Origin: Pseudarthrobacter sp. SSS035
GTDB lineage: Bacteria > Actinomycetota > Actinomycetes > Actinomycetales > Micrococcaceae
Assembly: GCF_023273875.1 (NCBI RefSeq)
Contig: NZ_CP096882.1
Span: 1,240,001 to 1,304,000 of the forward strand
DNA length: 64,000 nt
Direction: 5' to 3'
Positions 57,892 through 64,000 of the stretch are shown piece by piece. A model generated the notes under the pieces. It was given only the letters and a program-made list of their open reading frames with translations. It made no database searches and was not told the DNA's origin. How positions within the stretch are numbered: the first letter of the stretch is position 1; the number at the start of each line of letters is the position of its first letter. The position numbers were made by a program, and so were the translations under genes.

Positions 57892-60221
57892 CCGAGATCA
57901 ATTCCGTGGTCGAGCCTGTCGAAACCGCCAAGAAGTTCAACATCGACACCGTCGAGAACGCTGCCAAGACACCTGACACTGAACTGCCGTGGGCCGAACT
58001 GGGCCTGAAGCAGAACGAGTTCGATGAGGTCGTCAAGGTCCTGGGCCGCCGCCCCACCGGCGCCGAGCTGGCCATGTACTCCGTGATGTGGAGCGAGCAC
58101 TGCTCCTACAAGTCCTCGAAGAACCACCTGCGCCAGTTCGGCGAAAAGGTGACCGAGGAGATGAAGAAGGACATGCTGGTGGGCATCGGCGAGAACGCCG
58201 GCGTCACCAACCTGGGCGACGGCTGGGCCGTGACGTTCAAGATCGAGTCCCACAACTCGCCGTCGTTCGTGGAGCCCTACCAGGGTGCAGCGACCGGCAT
58301 CGGCGGCATTGTCCGCGACATCATCTCGATGGGCGCCCGCCCGGTGGCTGTGATGGATCCGCTGCGTTTCGGCGCCATTGACCACCCGGACACTGCACGC
58401 GTGATGCACGGTGCCGTTGCCGGCATCGGCGGCTACGGCAACTCGCTGGGCCTGCCGAACATCGGCGGCGAAATGGTGTTCGATTCTGTTTACCAGGGCA
58501 ACCCGCTGGTTAATGCGCTGGCTGTTGGCGTGATGCGCCACGAGGACATCCGCCTCGCCAACGCGTCCGGCAAGGGCAACAAGGTGGTCCTGTTCGGTGC
58601 ACGCACGGGCGGCGACGGCATCGGCGGCGCCTCGGTGCTGGCCTCGGAGTCCTTCGACGACACCAAGCCGTCCAAGCGCCCCGCCGTCCAGGTGGGCGAC
58701 CCCTTCGCCGAGAAGGTCCTGATCGAGTGCTGCCTGGAGCTCTTCAAGGGCTCGCTGGTTGAAGGTATCCAGGACCTCGGCGCCGCTGGCATCTCCTGCG
58801 CCACGTCCGAACTCGCCTCCAACGGCGACGGCGGCATGGAAGTTGAGCTGACCTCCGTCCTGCTGCGCGATCCCACGCTGACCCCGGGCGAAATCCTGAT
58901 GTCCGAGTCGCAGGAACGCATGATGGCCGTGGTCACCCCGGAGAACATCGCTGCCTTCGAGGCTGTCATGGACAAGTGGGCCGTGGAGTACTCCTGGCTC
59001 GGCGAGGTCACCGACACCGGCCGCCTGATCATCACCTGGGACGGCGTGGTCATCGTGGACGTCGACCCTCGCACCGTGGCCCACGACGGCCCCGTGTATG
59101 ACCGCCCGTACGCCCGCCCCGAATGGCAGGATTCCGTCCAGGCCGATTCCTTCACCGGCTCAGTGCAGGACACCGGCCGCCCCTCCGCCCCCGCGGAACT
59201 GGCTGCCGCCGTCACCGAGCTCGTGGCCTCGCCGAACATGTGCAGCAAGGACTGGATCACCAACCAGTACGACCGGTACGTGGGCGGCAACACCGCCCTG
59301 GCGTTCCCGGACGACGCCGGCGTGGTCCGCGTGGACGAGGAAACCGGCCTGGGCGTTGCCCTTGCCACCGACGCCAACGGCCGCTACACCTACCTCGATC
59401 CGTACCACGGCGCACAGCTGGCGCTGGCCGAGGCCTACCGTAACGTGGCCACCTCCGGCGCCGTGCCCATGGCCGTCAGCGACTGCCTGAACTTCGGCTC
59501 CCCCGAGGACCCTGATGTCATGTGGCAGCTCGCGGAGGCCATCCGCGGCCTCTCCGACGCCTGCATGGTGCTGGGCATCCCGGTCACCGGCGGCAACGTC
59601 TCGCTGTACAACCAGACCGGCACCACGCCCATCCACCCCTCCCCCGTGGTGGCAGTGCTGGGCAAGCTCGACGACGTCGCCCGCCGCACGCCGTCGGGCT
59701 GGCGCGAGGACGGCCAGGCCATCTACCTGCTGGGTACGACGGCGGCAGAACTGGACGGTTCCGAATGGGCCAACATGCGTGGCCACCTCGGTGGACTGCC
59801 GCCCAAGGTTGACCTCGCCGCCGAACGCGAGCTGGGCGAAATCCTGATCAACGCATCCCGCGACGGCATGGTGGACTCCGCGCACGACCTCTCCGAAGGC
59901 GGCCTCGCGGCAGCCCTGGTGGAGTCCGCACTGCGCTACGGCGTGGGTGCCCGGATCGCCCTGCAGGACGTTCTGGACCGCGACGGCGTGGACTTGTTCA
60001 CGGCGCTGTTCTCCGAGTCCCAGGGCCGCGCGGTTGTTGGCGTGCCCCGCTCGGAAGAGGTCCGGTTCAAGGACATGTGCACGGCCCGCGGCTTTGCCCA
60101 CACCCGCATCGGCGTGGTGGATGCAGCCAGCGGCAACCTGGAGATCAACGGCGTGGACACCATGTCCCTGGCCGCCCTCCGCGAAGCCCACGAGGCGACC
60201 CTGCCGAAGTACTTCGGCTAG
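57888..60221 (+). CDS. purL: FGAM synthase large subunit PurL (small-type)
   Basis: The 777-residue ATP-dependent subunit converts FGAR to FGAM. Landmarks include MYSVMWSEHCSYKSSKNHLR, FKIESHNSPSFVEPYQGAAT, GIGGIVRDIISMGARPVAVM and the C-terminal DLSEGGLAAALVESAL. With PurS and PurQ it forms the three-protein complex. The first 20 residues include VVEPVETAKKF, encoded by a copy of a dispersed repeat (57906-57926). No purF follows. Confidence 0.97.
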   Translation: MTEINSVVEPVETAKKFNIDTVENAAKTPDTELPWAELGLKQNEFDEVVKVLGRRPTGAELAMYSVMWSEHCSYKSSKNHLRQFGEKVTEEMKKDMLVGIGENAGVTNLGDGWAVTFKIESHNSPSFVEPYQGAATGIGGIVRDIISMGARPVAVMDPLRFGAIDHPDTARVMHGAVAGIGGYGNSLGLPNIGGEMVFDSVYQGNPLVNALAVGVMRHEDIRLANASGKGNKVVLFGARTGGDGIGGASVLASESFDDTKPSKRPAVQVGDPFAEKVLIECCLELFKGSLVEGIQDLGAAGISCATSELASNGDGGMEVELTSVLLRDPTLTPGEILMSESQERMMAVVTPENIAAFEAVMDKWAVEYSWLGEVTDTGRLIITWDGVVIVDVDPRTVAHDGPVYDRPYARPEWQDSVQADSFTGSVQDTGRPSAPAELAAAVTELVASPNMCSKDWITNQYDRYVGGNTALAFPDDAGVVRVDEETGLGVALATDANGRYTYLDPYHGAQLALAEAYRNVATSGAVPMAVSDCLNFGSPEDPDVMWQLAEAIRGLSDACMVLGIPVTGGNVSLYNQTGTTPIHPSPVVAVLGKLDDVARRTPSGWREDGQAIYLLGTTAAELDGSEWANMRGHLGGLPPKVDLAAERELGEILINASRDGMVDSAHDLSEGGLAAALVESALRYGVGARIALQDVLDRDGVDLFTALFSESQGRAVVGVPRSEEVRFKDMCTARGFAHTRIGVVDAASGNLEINGVDTMSLAALREAHEATLPKYFG
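57906..57926 (+). repeat. Dispersed actinobacterial repeat inside the purL 5' end
   Basis: The sequence GGTCGAGCCTGTCGAAACC (57908-57926) matches the highly repeated GGTTGAGCCTGTCGAAACC element known from Arthrobacter and related genomes. Here it is read in frame as VVEPVET, an extension of the PurL N terminus. I rely on memory for the repeat family. Confidence 0.6.
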
Positions 60222-60248
60222 CACCCAGCAGCACTAGTCTGCTCACGG

Positions 60249-60316
60249 AATCCGCGGCGGTTCCGGACAATCGCACCCCAGCACTGGGAAAGGAAGTCTG
60301 GAACCGCTGCGGATTT
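60249..60316 (+). terminator. Terminator hairpin after purL
   Basis: AATCCGCGGCGGTTCCGGAC (60249-60268) pairs with GTCTGGAACCGCTGCGGATT (60296-60315) with mismatches, followed by TT. The 27-base loop is long. It probably ends the purSQL operon. Confidence 0.6.
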
Positions 60317-60322
60317 TGCGTT

Positions 60323-60379
60323 GCCGGGTCAGCCACAAGCAGTTCGACGGCGGTGAGCACCTCGACAGGCTGCCCCCGA
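60323..60379 (-). repeat. Remnant of the DUF503 gene, about 1 kb from the intact copy
   Basis: The stretch is about 80% identical by eye to 61376-61431 inside the DUF503 gene, with 22 bases identical (60342-60363 and 61394-61415). It lies on the far side of the gene at 60468. This suggests that gene arrived with, or was inserted by, recombination that duplicated part of DUF503. Confidence 0.6.
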
Positions 60380-60467
60380 TAGTTGGATCCCTTGTTATGA
60401 CAAAAATGTCACACCTCTCGCTCATCCTTGTATTGTTCGCAAATGACAAACGAGAGAGCGGAAGTTC

Positions 60468-61310
60468 ATGAGCACCATCATCGACGATTTGGCCCGAGAA
60501 GCAGCGGGCCCTTGGACGCCAGTTTTAGCATCCCTTCTAGGTGCGGTGGTAAGTCCCGTGCTTACTGCCGTCGTCGGACGATCTGCAGCCCGCAGGGCGG
60601 AACGTGACCAAGCTTCGTTTGAGGTGGCCGGAGTACAAAATGATCAAAGAATCCGCACAGGTGATATCTCCGGAAGCGCACACTTCAAGCAGACAGTCGA
60701 CCAGCGGCACTACTCAAGTACGACAATCCATCAACCGACGGCCGCAAGCTCAGGTAATAGTGGCGTCACGGCATGGCTTGTCGGCTTTGCCCTTGTTTCT
60801 CTACTCGTAATCCTCGCCACAGCAAAACTGGGACTAAGTCTTATGGCCGCCCTGCCTTGGGCGCCGACCTCTGGTGCTGTGATCCTCCTGATCATGACCT
60901 TGCGCCAGTGGCGGGCAGGTTCACAAATGCCGGTTTCGGCTCCCATCGTTTCCATCTTGTTGGCCGGGATGTGCTGGGCCGTGGCATTTTTCGTCGGCGG
61001 CAGTGATGACCTCAAACATGCAATTGCGCACGTCAATCAGCATGGCTACAAGTTTGGGGACCCTTCGGCAGGTGTAATCCTCTGGCTTTTCGCCGCGAAC
61101 GTTCTTATCGGCTTGGCTGCGATCGCAGTTTTGGGGCTAACAGTCAGCGCCCGGCTACGCAATGCTTCACAACCTGAAGGCAAGCACTGGACCAGACACT
61201 TCATCGGACATGACGGTTTTCGTGCATGGCTTGCCGGGGCGTTCACCTGCGGCACGTTCCTTGCGCTCATATTGGCGTGGCCAGCGGCCAAAGCAGTCTT
61301 GGGCCTCTAA
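60468..61310 (+). CDS. Membrane protein of unknown function, probably acquired
   Basis: The 280-residue protein has a short helix near the N terminus (VLASLLGAVVSPVLTAVVG) and a soluble linker with ISGSAHFKQTVDQRHYSSTT. Four or five further helices run from about 100 to the end, the last AWLAGAFTCGTFLALILAW. No family is recognised. The linker motif is reminiscent of membrane proteins found with effectors, but this is weak. It is visibly more A/T-rich than its neighbours and lies between a DUF503 fragment and the intact DUF503 gene. The upstream TGACA-AAAA-TGTCA dyad (60398-60411) may be its operator. Confidence 0.65.
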   Translation: MSTIIDDLAREAAGPWTPVLASLLGAVVSPVLTAVVGRSAARRAERDQASFEVAGVQNDQRIRTGDISGSAHFKQTVDQRHYSSTTIHQPTAASSGNSGVTAWLVGFALVSLLVILATAKLGLSLMAALPWAPTSGAVILLIMTLRQWRAGSQMPVSAPIVSILLAGMCWAVAFFVGGSDDLKHAIAHVNQHGYKFGDPSAGVILWLFAANVLIGLAAIAVLGLTVSARLRNASQPEGKHWTRHFIGHDGFRAWLAGAFTCGTFLALILAWPAAKAVLGL

Positions 61311-61322
61311 GCACTCGATGAG

Positions 61323-61616
61323 TCAGTCGTCGCTGCGGAGCTCCCGCTGCCTTGAGCTGAGCAGTTCAAACTCGGGCCGGGCTGCCACAAAGCGTTCGAC
61401 GGCGGTGAGCACCTCCACGAGGTGCGCCCGGTCTGCTGCCACCAGGCCGGCGCCCACCTGCGAGCGCCGGTACTGGTCGTGGTCCCCCACCTCCGCGACG
61501 GACACGTCGAAGCGGCGCTTGAGCTCGGCCAGCAGCGGCCTGATAACGGAGCGCTTCTCCTTCAGGCTCTGGACATCGCCCAGGAGGATGTCGAATTCAA
61601 TCCAGCCGATCCACAT
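61323..61616 (-). CDS. DUF503 (YlxP-like) protein
   Basis: The 97-residue protein opens WIGWIEFDILLGDVQSLKEK and continues KRSVIRPLLAELKRRFDVSV, the DUF503 hallmark, with conserved EVGDHDQYRR. The family has a ferredoxin-like fold and in Bacillus its gene (ylxP) lies in the nusA-infB-rbfA operon. Here it is isolated. Function unproven, possibly RNA-related. A partial copy lies at 60323-60379. Confidence 0.9.
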   Translation of the reverse strand: MWIGWIEFDILLGDVQSLKEKRSVIRPLLAELKRRFDVSVAEVGDHDQYRRSQVGAGLVAADRAHLVEVLTAVERFVAARPEFELLSSRQRELRSDD

Positions 61617-61646
61617 GCAGTAATCGTATCGACTGCTCCGACGGGG

Positions 61647-61964
61647 TCAGATGGTCAGTTCGCCCATCCGGTCCCAGCCTTCGCTATCGAGCTGGCGGCT
61701 GATGATGCGCGGCGTCTCGGCCAGCGCCTGCGGCATGTCCGCCATGGCCTGCTTGAAGTGGGTGCTGTTGACGTGGTCCCCGGCGGCGTCGTCCTTGAAG
61801 GCTTCCACCAGCACGAACTCGTTGGGGTCATCCACACTGCGGGACCAGTCGAACCACAGGTTGCCGGGCTCCGCGCGTGTGGCTTGGGTAAACGCGTCCA
61901 CGAGGCCGAGCCAGCGCTCGGACCAGTCGGGTTTGACCTTGAATTTCACGACGATGAAGATCAT
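61647..61964 (-). CDS. Antibiotic biosynthesis monooxygenase (ABM) family protein, YgiN-like
   Basis: The protein of about 105 residues, starting IFIVVKFKVKPDWSERWLGL, has the dimeric alpha+beta-barrel sequence with NLWFDWSRSVDDPNEFVLVE and HFKQAMADMPQAL. ABM proteins include quinol monooxygenase YgiN and heme-degrading enzymes, often acting without cofactor. GGAAGGAAT precedes ATG 61964. A much longer frame through the TPR gene is a shadow. The active substrate is unknown. Confidence 0.88.
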   Translation of the reverse strand: MIFIVVKFKVKPDWSERWLGLVDAFTQATRAEPGNLWFDWSRSVDDPNEFVLVEAFKDDAAGDHVNSTHFKQAMADMPQALAETPRIISRQLDSEGWDRMGELTI

Positions 61965-61998
61965 GCGGTATTCCTTCCGTTGCAGGGGTGTGGGTTGT

Positions 61999-62625
61999 TC
62001 AGCCTGCGGCCAGGGCAAGGTCACAGGCCTGGATGGCCTCCCGTGCAGCCTGCTGCTGCGCCGGGGTTCCTGCCCGTTCCGCCCACTGTTCGGCCAGTTG
62101 GAACTCCACCAGCGCCTGGGCGAACCGGCCGGCGCCGTGGAAAGTCCAGCCGAGGTTGTTGTGCAGTGCCACCATCCAGCGCCGTGTGTGCGGATCGTGG
62201 GCGGTAGACGCGTATTCGAGGGCGCTCCGGGTCCACAGCTCAGCATGGGCGGAGTCTGCCAGGGCCAGCATGTGCAGCGCGTCGACGGCGAGGAACTCCT
62301 CGCCGAGGTGGTCGCCGAGCTCGGCTGCCTGTTCGAACAAGGGTACGGCCATGGCGGCATGGCCGCTGGAGTTCAGGACGCGTCCGCGTTCCAGCAGGAT
62401 CCGCACTCCGACGGTAGGTTCTTCCTCGCCGTCCACGGAGTCCAGCAAGGCATCCGCCTCCTCGTACCGGCCCTGCAGGCCAATGGCCCGGCCAAGCTGC
62501 GTGGCGAGTTCGGCCTTTTCGTCGGTGTCGTAGGTCGGGTCGGCAAGGGCGTCCCGGAAGCGCTGTTCGGACAGCTCGGGATCCCCAAAGTTCCATAGGC
62601 GGTCAAGGGTCGATTGGTCCAGCAT
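61999..62625 (-). CDS. Tetratricopeptide-repeat protein
   Basis: The 208-residue soluble protein is built of about four TPR-like helical pairs, e.g. TQLGRAIGLQGRYEEADALL and ALHNNLGWTFHGAGRFAQAL, the latter with the W-L-G-Y-A-F-A-P spacing. AGGAGAAGG precedes ATG 62625 by seven bases or fewer. It is a protein-interaction scaffold of unknown partner. It follows DUF1990 by 14 bp and may form an operon with the ABM gene, 34 bp downstream. Confidence 0.85.
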   Translation of the reverse strand: MLDQSTLDRLWNFGDPELSEQRFRDALADPTYDTDEKAELATQLGRAIGLQGRYEEADALLDSVDGEEEPTVGVRILLERGRVLNSSGHAAMAVPLFEQAAELGDHLGEEFLAVDALHMLALADSAHAELWTRSALEYASTAHDPHTRRWMVALHNNLGWTFHGAGRFAQALVEFQLAEQWAERAGTPAQQQAAREAIQACDLALAAG

Positions 62626-62639
62626 GTACCTTCTCCTGA

Positions 62640-63224
62640 TCAGCTTTCACCTGCGGCGAGTTGGCGTGCCCCTCCAACGTATCGCGAAGTGATGTGCCGC
62701 TGCGCCGCCCGGGCCAGCAGGCCTCCCGCCTGGTAGAACCAGTTCGCGTGCCTGCTGAAGGCGGTGATCTTCAAGAACACCTGCCCGTCAGCGGCGATCT
62801 CGACTTCAAAGGCTTCCTCGCCGCGTTCAGGATGGCCGGGCAGCGTGCCGTAGCCGAAGCCCGCTGACTGGGGGCCGTCTCCGGGCACCGGCCGCCGGAC
62901 CCAGACCACCTCGCACGGGGCACTTATACGGAAGGGCCCGACGCCGAACCCGCTCACCACCCGCGCGCCGGGGATCACGACGTCGGACTCGGTCCGGACG
63001 CGCAGGCCCGACCGCCGCTGCAGTTCCCAACTAAGGATTCCGTGCGCCACCCTGCGGTAGACCGCCAACCCCTCACCCAGGTGCTCCCGCGATACGACCC
63101 AGTGGTAGCCTTCCGGCGCCCGGCCGTGTTCGGTGGCGCCGATGCCCGGGTAGTTGAGGCCGCCGGCAGCCAGGCGCTTCCCGGTCAACGGGGCCCGCCC
63201 GAAGAACCGGACAGCCGCGCCCAC
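62640..63224 (-). CDS. DUF1990 family protein
   Basis: The 194-residue protein contains the DUF1990 motifs LNYPGIGATEHGRAPEGYHW, VYRRVAHGILSWELQRRSGL and FGYGTLPGHPERGEEAFEVE, with ITAFSRHANWFYQAGG near the end. Function is unknown; distant similarity to START/polyketide-cyclase-like folds has been suggested for the family. It overlaps the upstream MmcQ/YjbR gene by 40 bases. Confidence 0.87.
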   Translation of the reverse strand: MGAAVRFFGRAPLTGKRLAAGGLNYPGIGATEHGRAPEGYHWVVSREHLGEGLAVYRRVAHGILSWELQRRSGLRVRTESDVVIPGARVVSGFGVGPFRISAPCEVVWVRRPVPGDGPQSAGFGYGTLPGHPERGEEAFEVEIAADGQVFLKITAFSRHANWFYQAGGLLARAAQRHITSRYVGGARQLAAGES

Positions 63225-63601
63225 CCCAGCTGCTCCTGTTGCTTGCGGCTCAGGGAGGCCACCACCAGGTCATAGGAGTCCTCCACCATGTCCCGGACCA
63301 TGGCATCGGGCAGGTTTCCGTCCAGCCGCACGCCGTTCCAATGGGTCTTGTTCATGTGCCACGCGCCGGTGATTTCCGGGTGGGCGGCCCGCAGCTGCTC
63401 AGCCAGGGCGGGTTCACATTTCAGGCTCACGGACCAGTCGTCGGGGTTCATGGCGGACGCCGCAAACATCTTGGCTTCATGCCGCGCGCCACCCGCCACG
63501 GCAGCCCGGACCTTGAACACGGAGGTCTCCGGACCGAAGGGAAAATCCTCGAAGGCACCGGGAAATGACAGGCATATTGCCTTGAGTTGGGCTGCGTCCA
63601 T
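63185..63601 (-). CDS. MmcQ/YjbR family DNA-binding-like protein
   Basis: The 138-residue protein shows the family pattern LKAICLSFPGAFEDFPFGP, KMFAASAMNPDDWSVSLKCE and AWHMNKTHWNGVRLDG, ending DLVVASLSRKQQEQLG. The fold is a double-wing motif with DNA-binding-like shape but no known target. It is the first gene of a run of four minus-strand genes (to 61647). Its start is 45 bp from the divergent oxygenase gene. Confidence 0.9.
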   Translation of the reverse strand: MDAAQLKAICLSFPGAFEDFPFGPETSVFKVRAAVAGGARHEAKMFAASAMNPDDWSVSLKCEPALAEQLRAAHPEITGAWHMNKTHWNGVRLDGNLPDAMVRDMVEDSYDLVVASLSRKQQEQLGWARLSGSSGGPR

Positions 63602-63646
63602 GGACCGAGCCTACAAAGCCCTTCCCGGCGGTGCTAGTCTGCGAAG

Positions 63647-64000
63647 ATGTCACCCGATCAGGCCACCATCCCCGTTCTGGACATGAGTGCCGCACGCCAG
63701 CCGTACGGCTCCTTCAGCCCTGAATTCATCGAGCAGCTGCGGGACGCCGCCCACAACGTGGGTTTCTTCCAAATCACCGGTTACGGCGCCGCCCCCGGCC
63801 AGGCCGAGGAACTGCTGGCCCTCATCAAACGCTTCTTCGATCTGCCCCTCGAGGAGCGGATGAAGCTGGACAACAGGATTTCCCCGCACTTCCGCGGCTA
63901 CACCCGGATGGGCACCGAAGTCACGCAGGGACGGGCCGACGCCCGCGAGCAGATCGACTACTCCCCCGAACGCGAGCCCGTCCACAACTACCCGGCCGAC
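63647..64000 (+). CDS. Isopenicillin-N-synthase-type 2-oxoglutarate/Fe(II) oxygenase (partial)
   Basis: The frame from ATG 63647 runs off the window. The visible 118 residues contain the N-terminal DIOX_N signature IPVLDMSAARQPY, LRDAAHNVGFFQITGYG, FFDLPLEERMKLDNRISPHF and RGYTRMGTEVTQGRADAREQ, then the QIDYSPER block. The catalytic HxD...H and RxS residues lie beyond the end. Relatives oxidise small molecules; the substrate is unknown. Confidence 0.9.
   Translation, partial: MSPDQATIPVLDMSAARQPYGSFSPEFIEQLRDAAHNVGFFQITGYGAAPGQAEELLALIKRFFDLPLEERMKLDNRISPHFRGYTRMGTEVTQGRADAREQIDYSPEREPVHNYPAD

Noticed and set aside
58490..60224. Long minus-strand frames antisense to purL
   Set aside because: PurL is intact and fully homologous on the plus strand; the antisense frames have no ribosome-binding sites or family resemblance.

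Overview
This is a GC-rich actinobacterial chromosome segment. The gene set points to Micrococcaceae, most likely Arthrobacter or Pseudarthrobacter: a RamB-type regulator next to isocitrate lyase and malate synthase A, ffs-dnaX-recR, purSQL, SSI-type inhibitors, a 992-residue secreted sialidase, and many GTG starts. No rRNA is present, and nothing resembles a phage, plasmid backbone or CRISPR array. The genus is inferred from gene content only.

Layout. 1-2 kb: a pyridoxine/HMP kinase, then a TetR repressor facing a small membrane protein with two matching operators between them. 2-8.4 kb: a serpin lipoprotein, an alpha-ketoglutarate-type MHS permease broken by one in-frame amber codon, and a divergent response regulator - histidine kinase - TAXI binding-protein operon. 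8.5-13.3 kb: the glyoxylate shunt with its regulator. 13.5-15.9 kb: a CynX/NimT-type exporter and a D-2-hydroxyacid dehydrogenase. 15.9-21.3 kb: a ROK repressor divergent from a tightly packed operon of two TIM-barrel isomerases and two Gfo/Idh/MocA oxidoreductases. 21.3-26.2 kb: a frameshifted GNAT gene, an IS110 and an IS30 element, a FrnE-type oxidoreductase and a TetR gene. 26-34 kb: a LytR_C protein, a HAD hydrolase, a Stealth sugar-phosphate transferase with an apparent ATT start, a cyclic-nucleotide-type phosphoesterase, a glutathione peroxidase, an M23 peptidase and a DUF2236 protein. 34.2-37.5 kb: a decayed accessory patch between tRNA-Ser and the SRP RNA gene (NIF3-like gene plus a wrecked second copy, GIY-YIG protein, EcsC remnant, YefM-YoeB). 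37.5-46.5 kb: dnaX, recR, a frameshifted membrane protein, an ABC exporter and lysC. 46.6-56.6 kb: two paralogous micro-proteins, an OhrR-like regulator, two SSI-type inhibitors flanking a glycosylase-like gene, a subtilase and a sialidase. 56.8-60.2 kb: purSQL. 60.3-64 kb: an inserted membrane-protein gene, DUF503, an ABM monooxygenase, a TPR protein, DUF1990, an MmcQ/YjbR protein and the start of a 2-oxoglutarate/Fe(II) oxygenase.

How the parts fit. The window mixes core metabolism (glyoxylate shunt, purine and aspartate-family synthesis, replication and repair) with a secretome theme: one subtilase, one sialidase, one M23 endopeptidase and three predicted serine-protease inhibitors. At least six genes or remnants carry stop or frameshift lesions (MHS permease, GNAT, NIF3-like copy, EcsC, a 42-kb membrane protein, a DUF503 fragment). 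Several intergenic spacers contain long perfect hairpins, and two of these share a composite repeat.

The strongest candidates for something undescribed are the inhibitor-glycosylase-inhibitor-subtilase locus, the two-component system with an orphan TAXI protein beside a broken permease, and the transporter-less ROK-controlled oxidoreductase/isomerase module.
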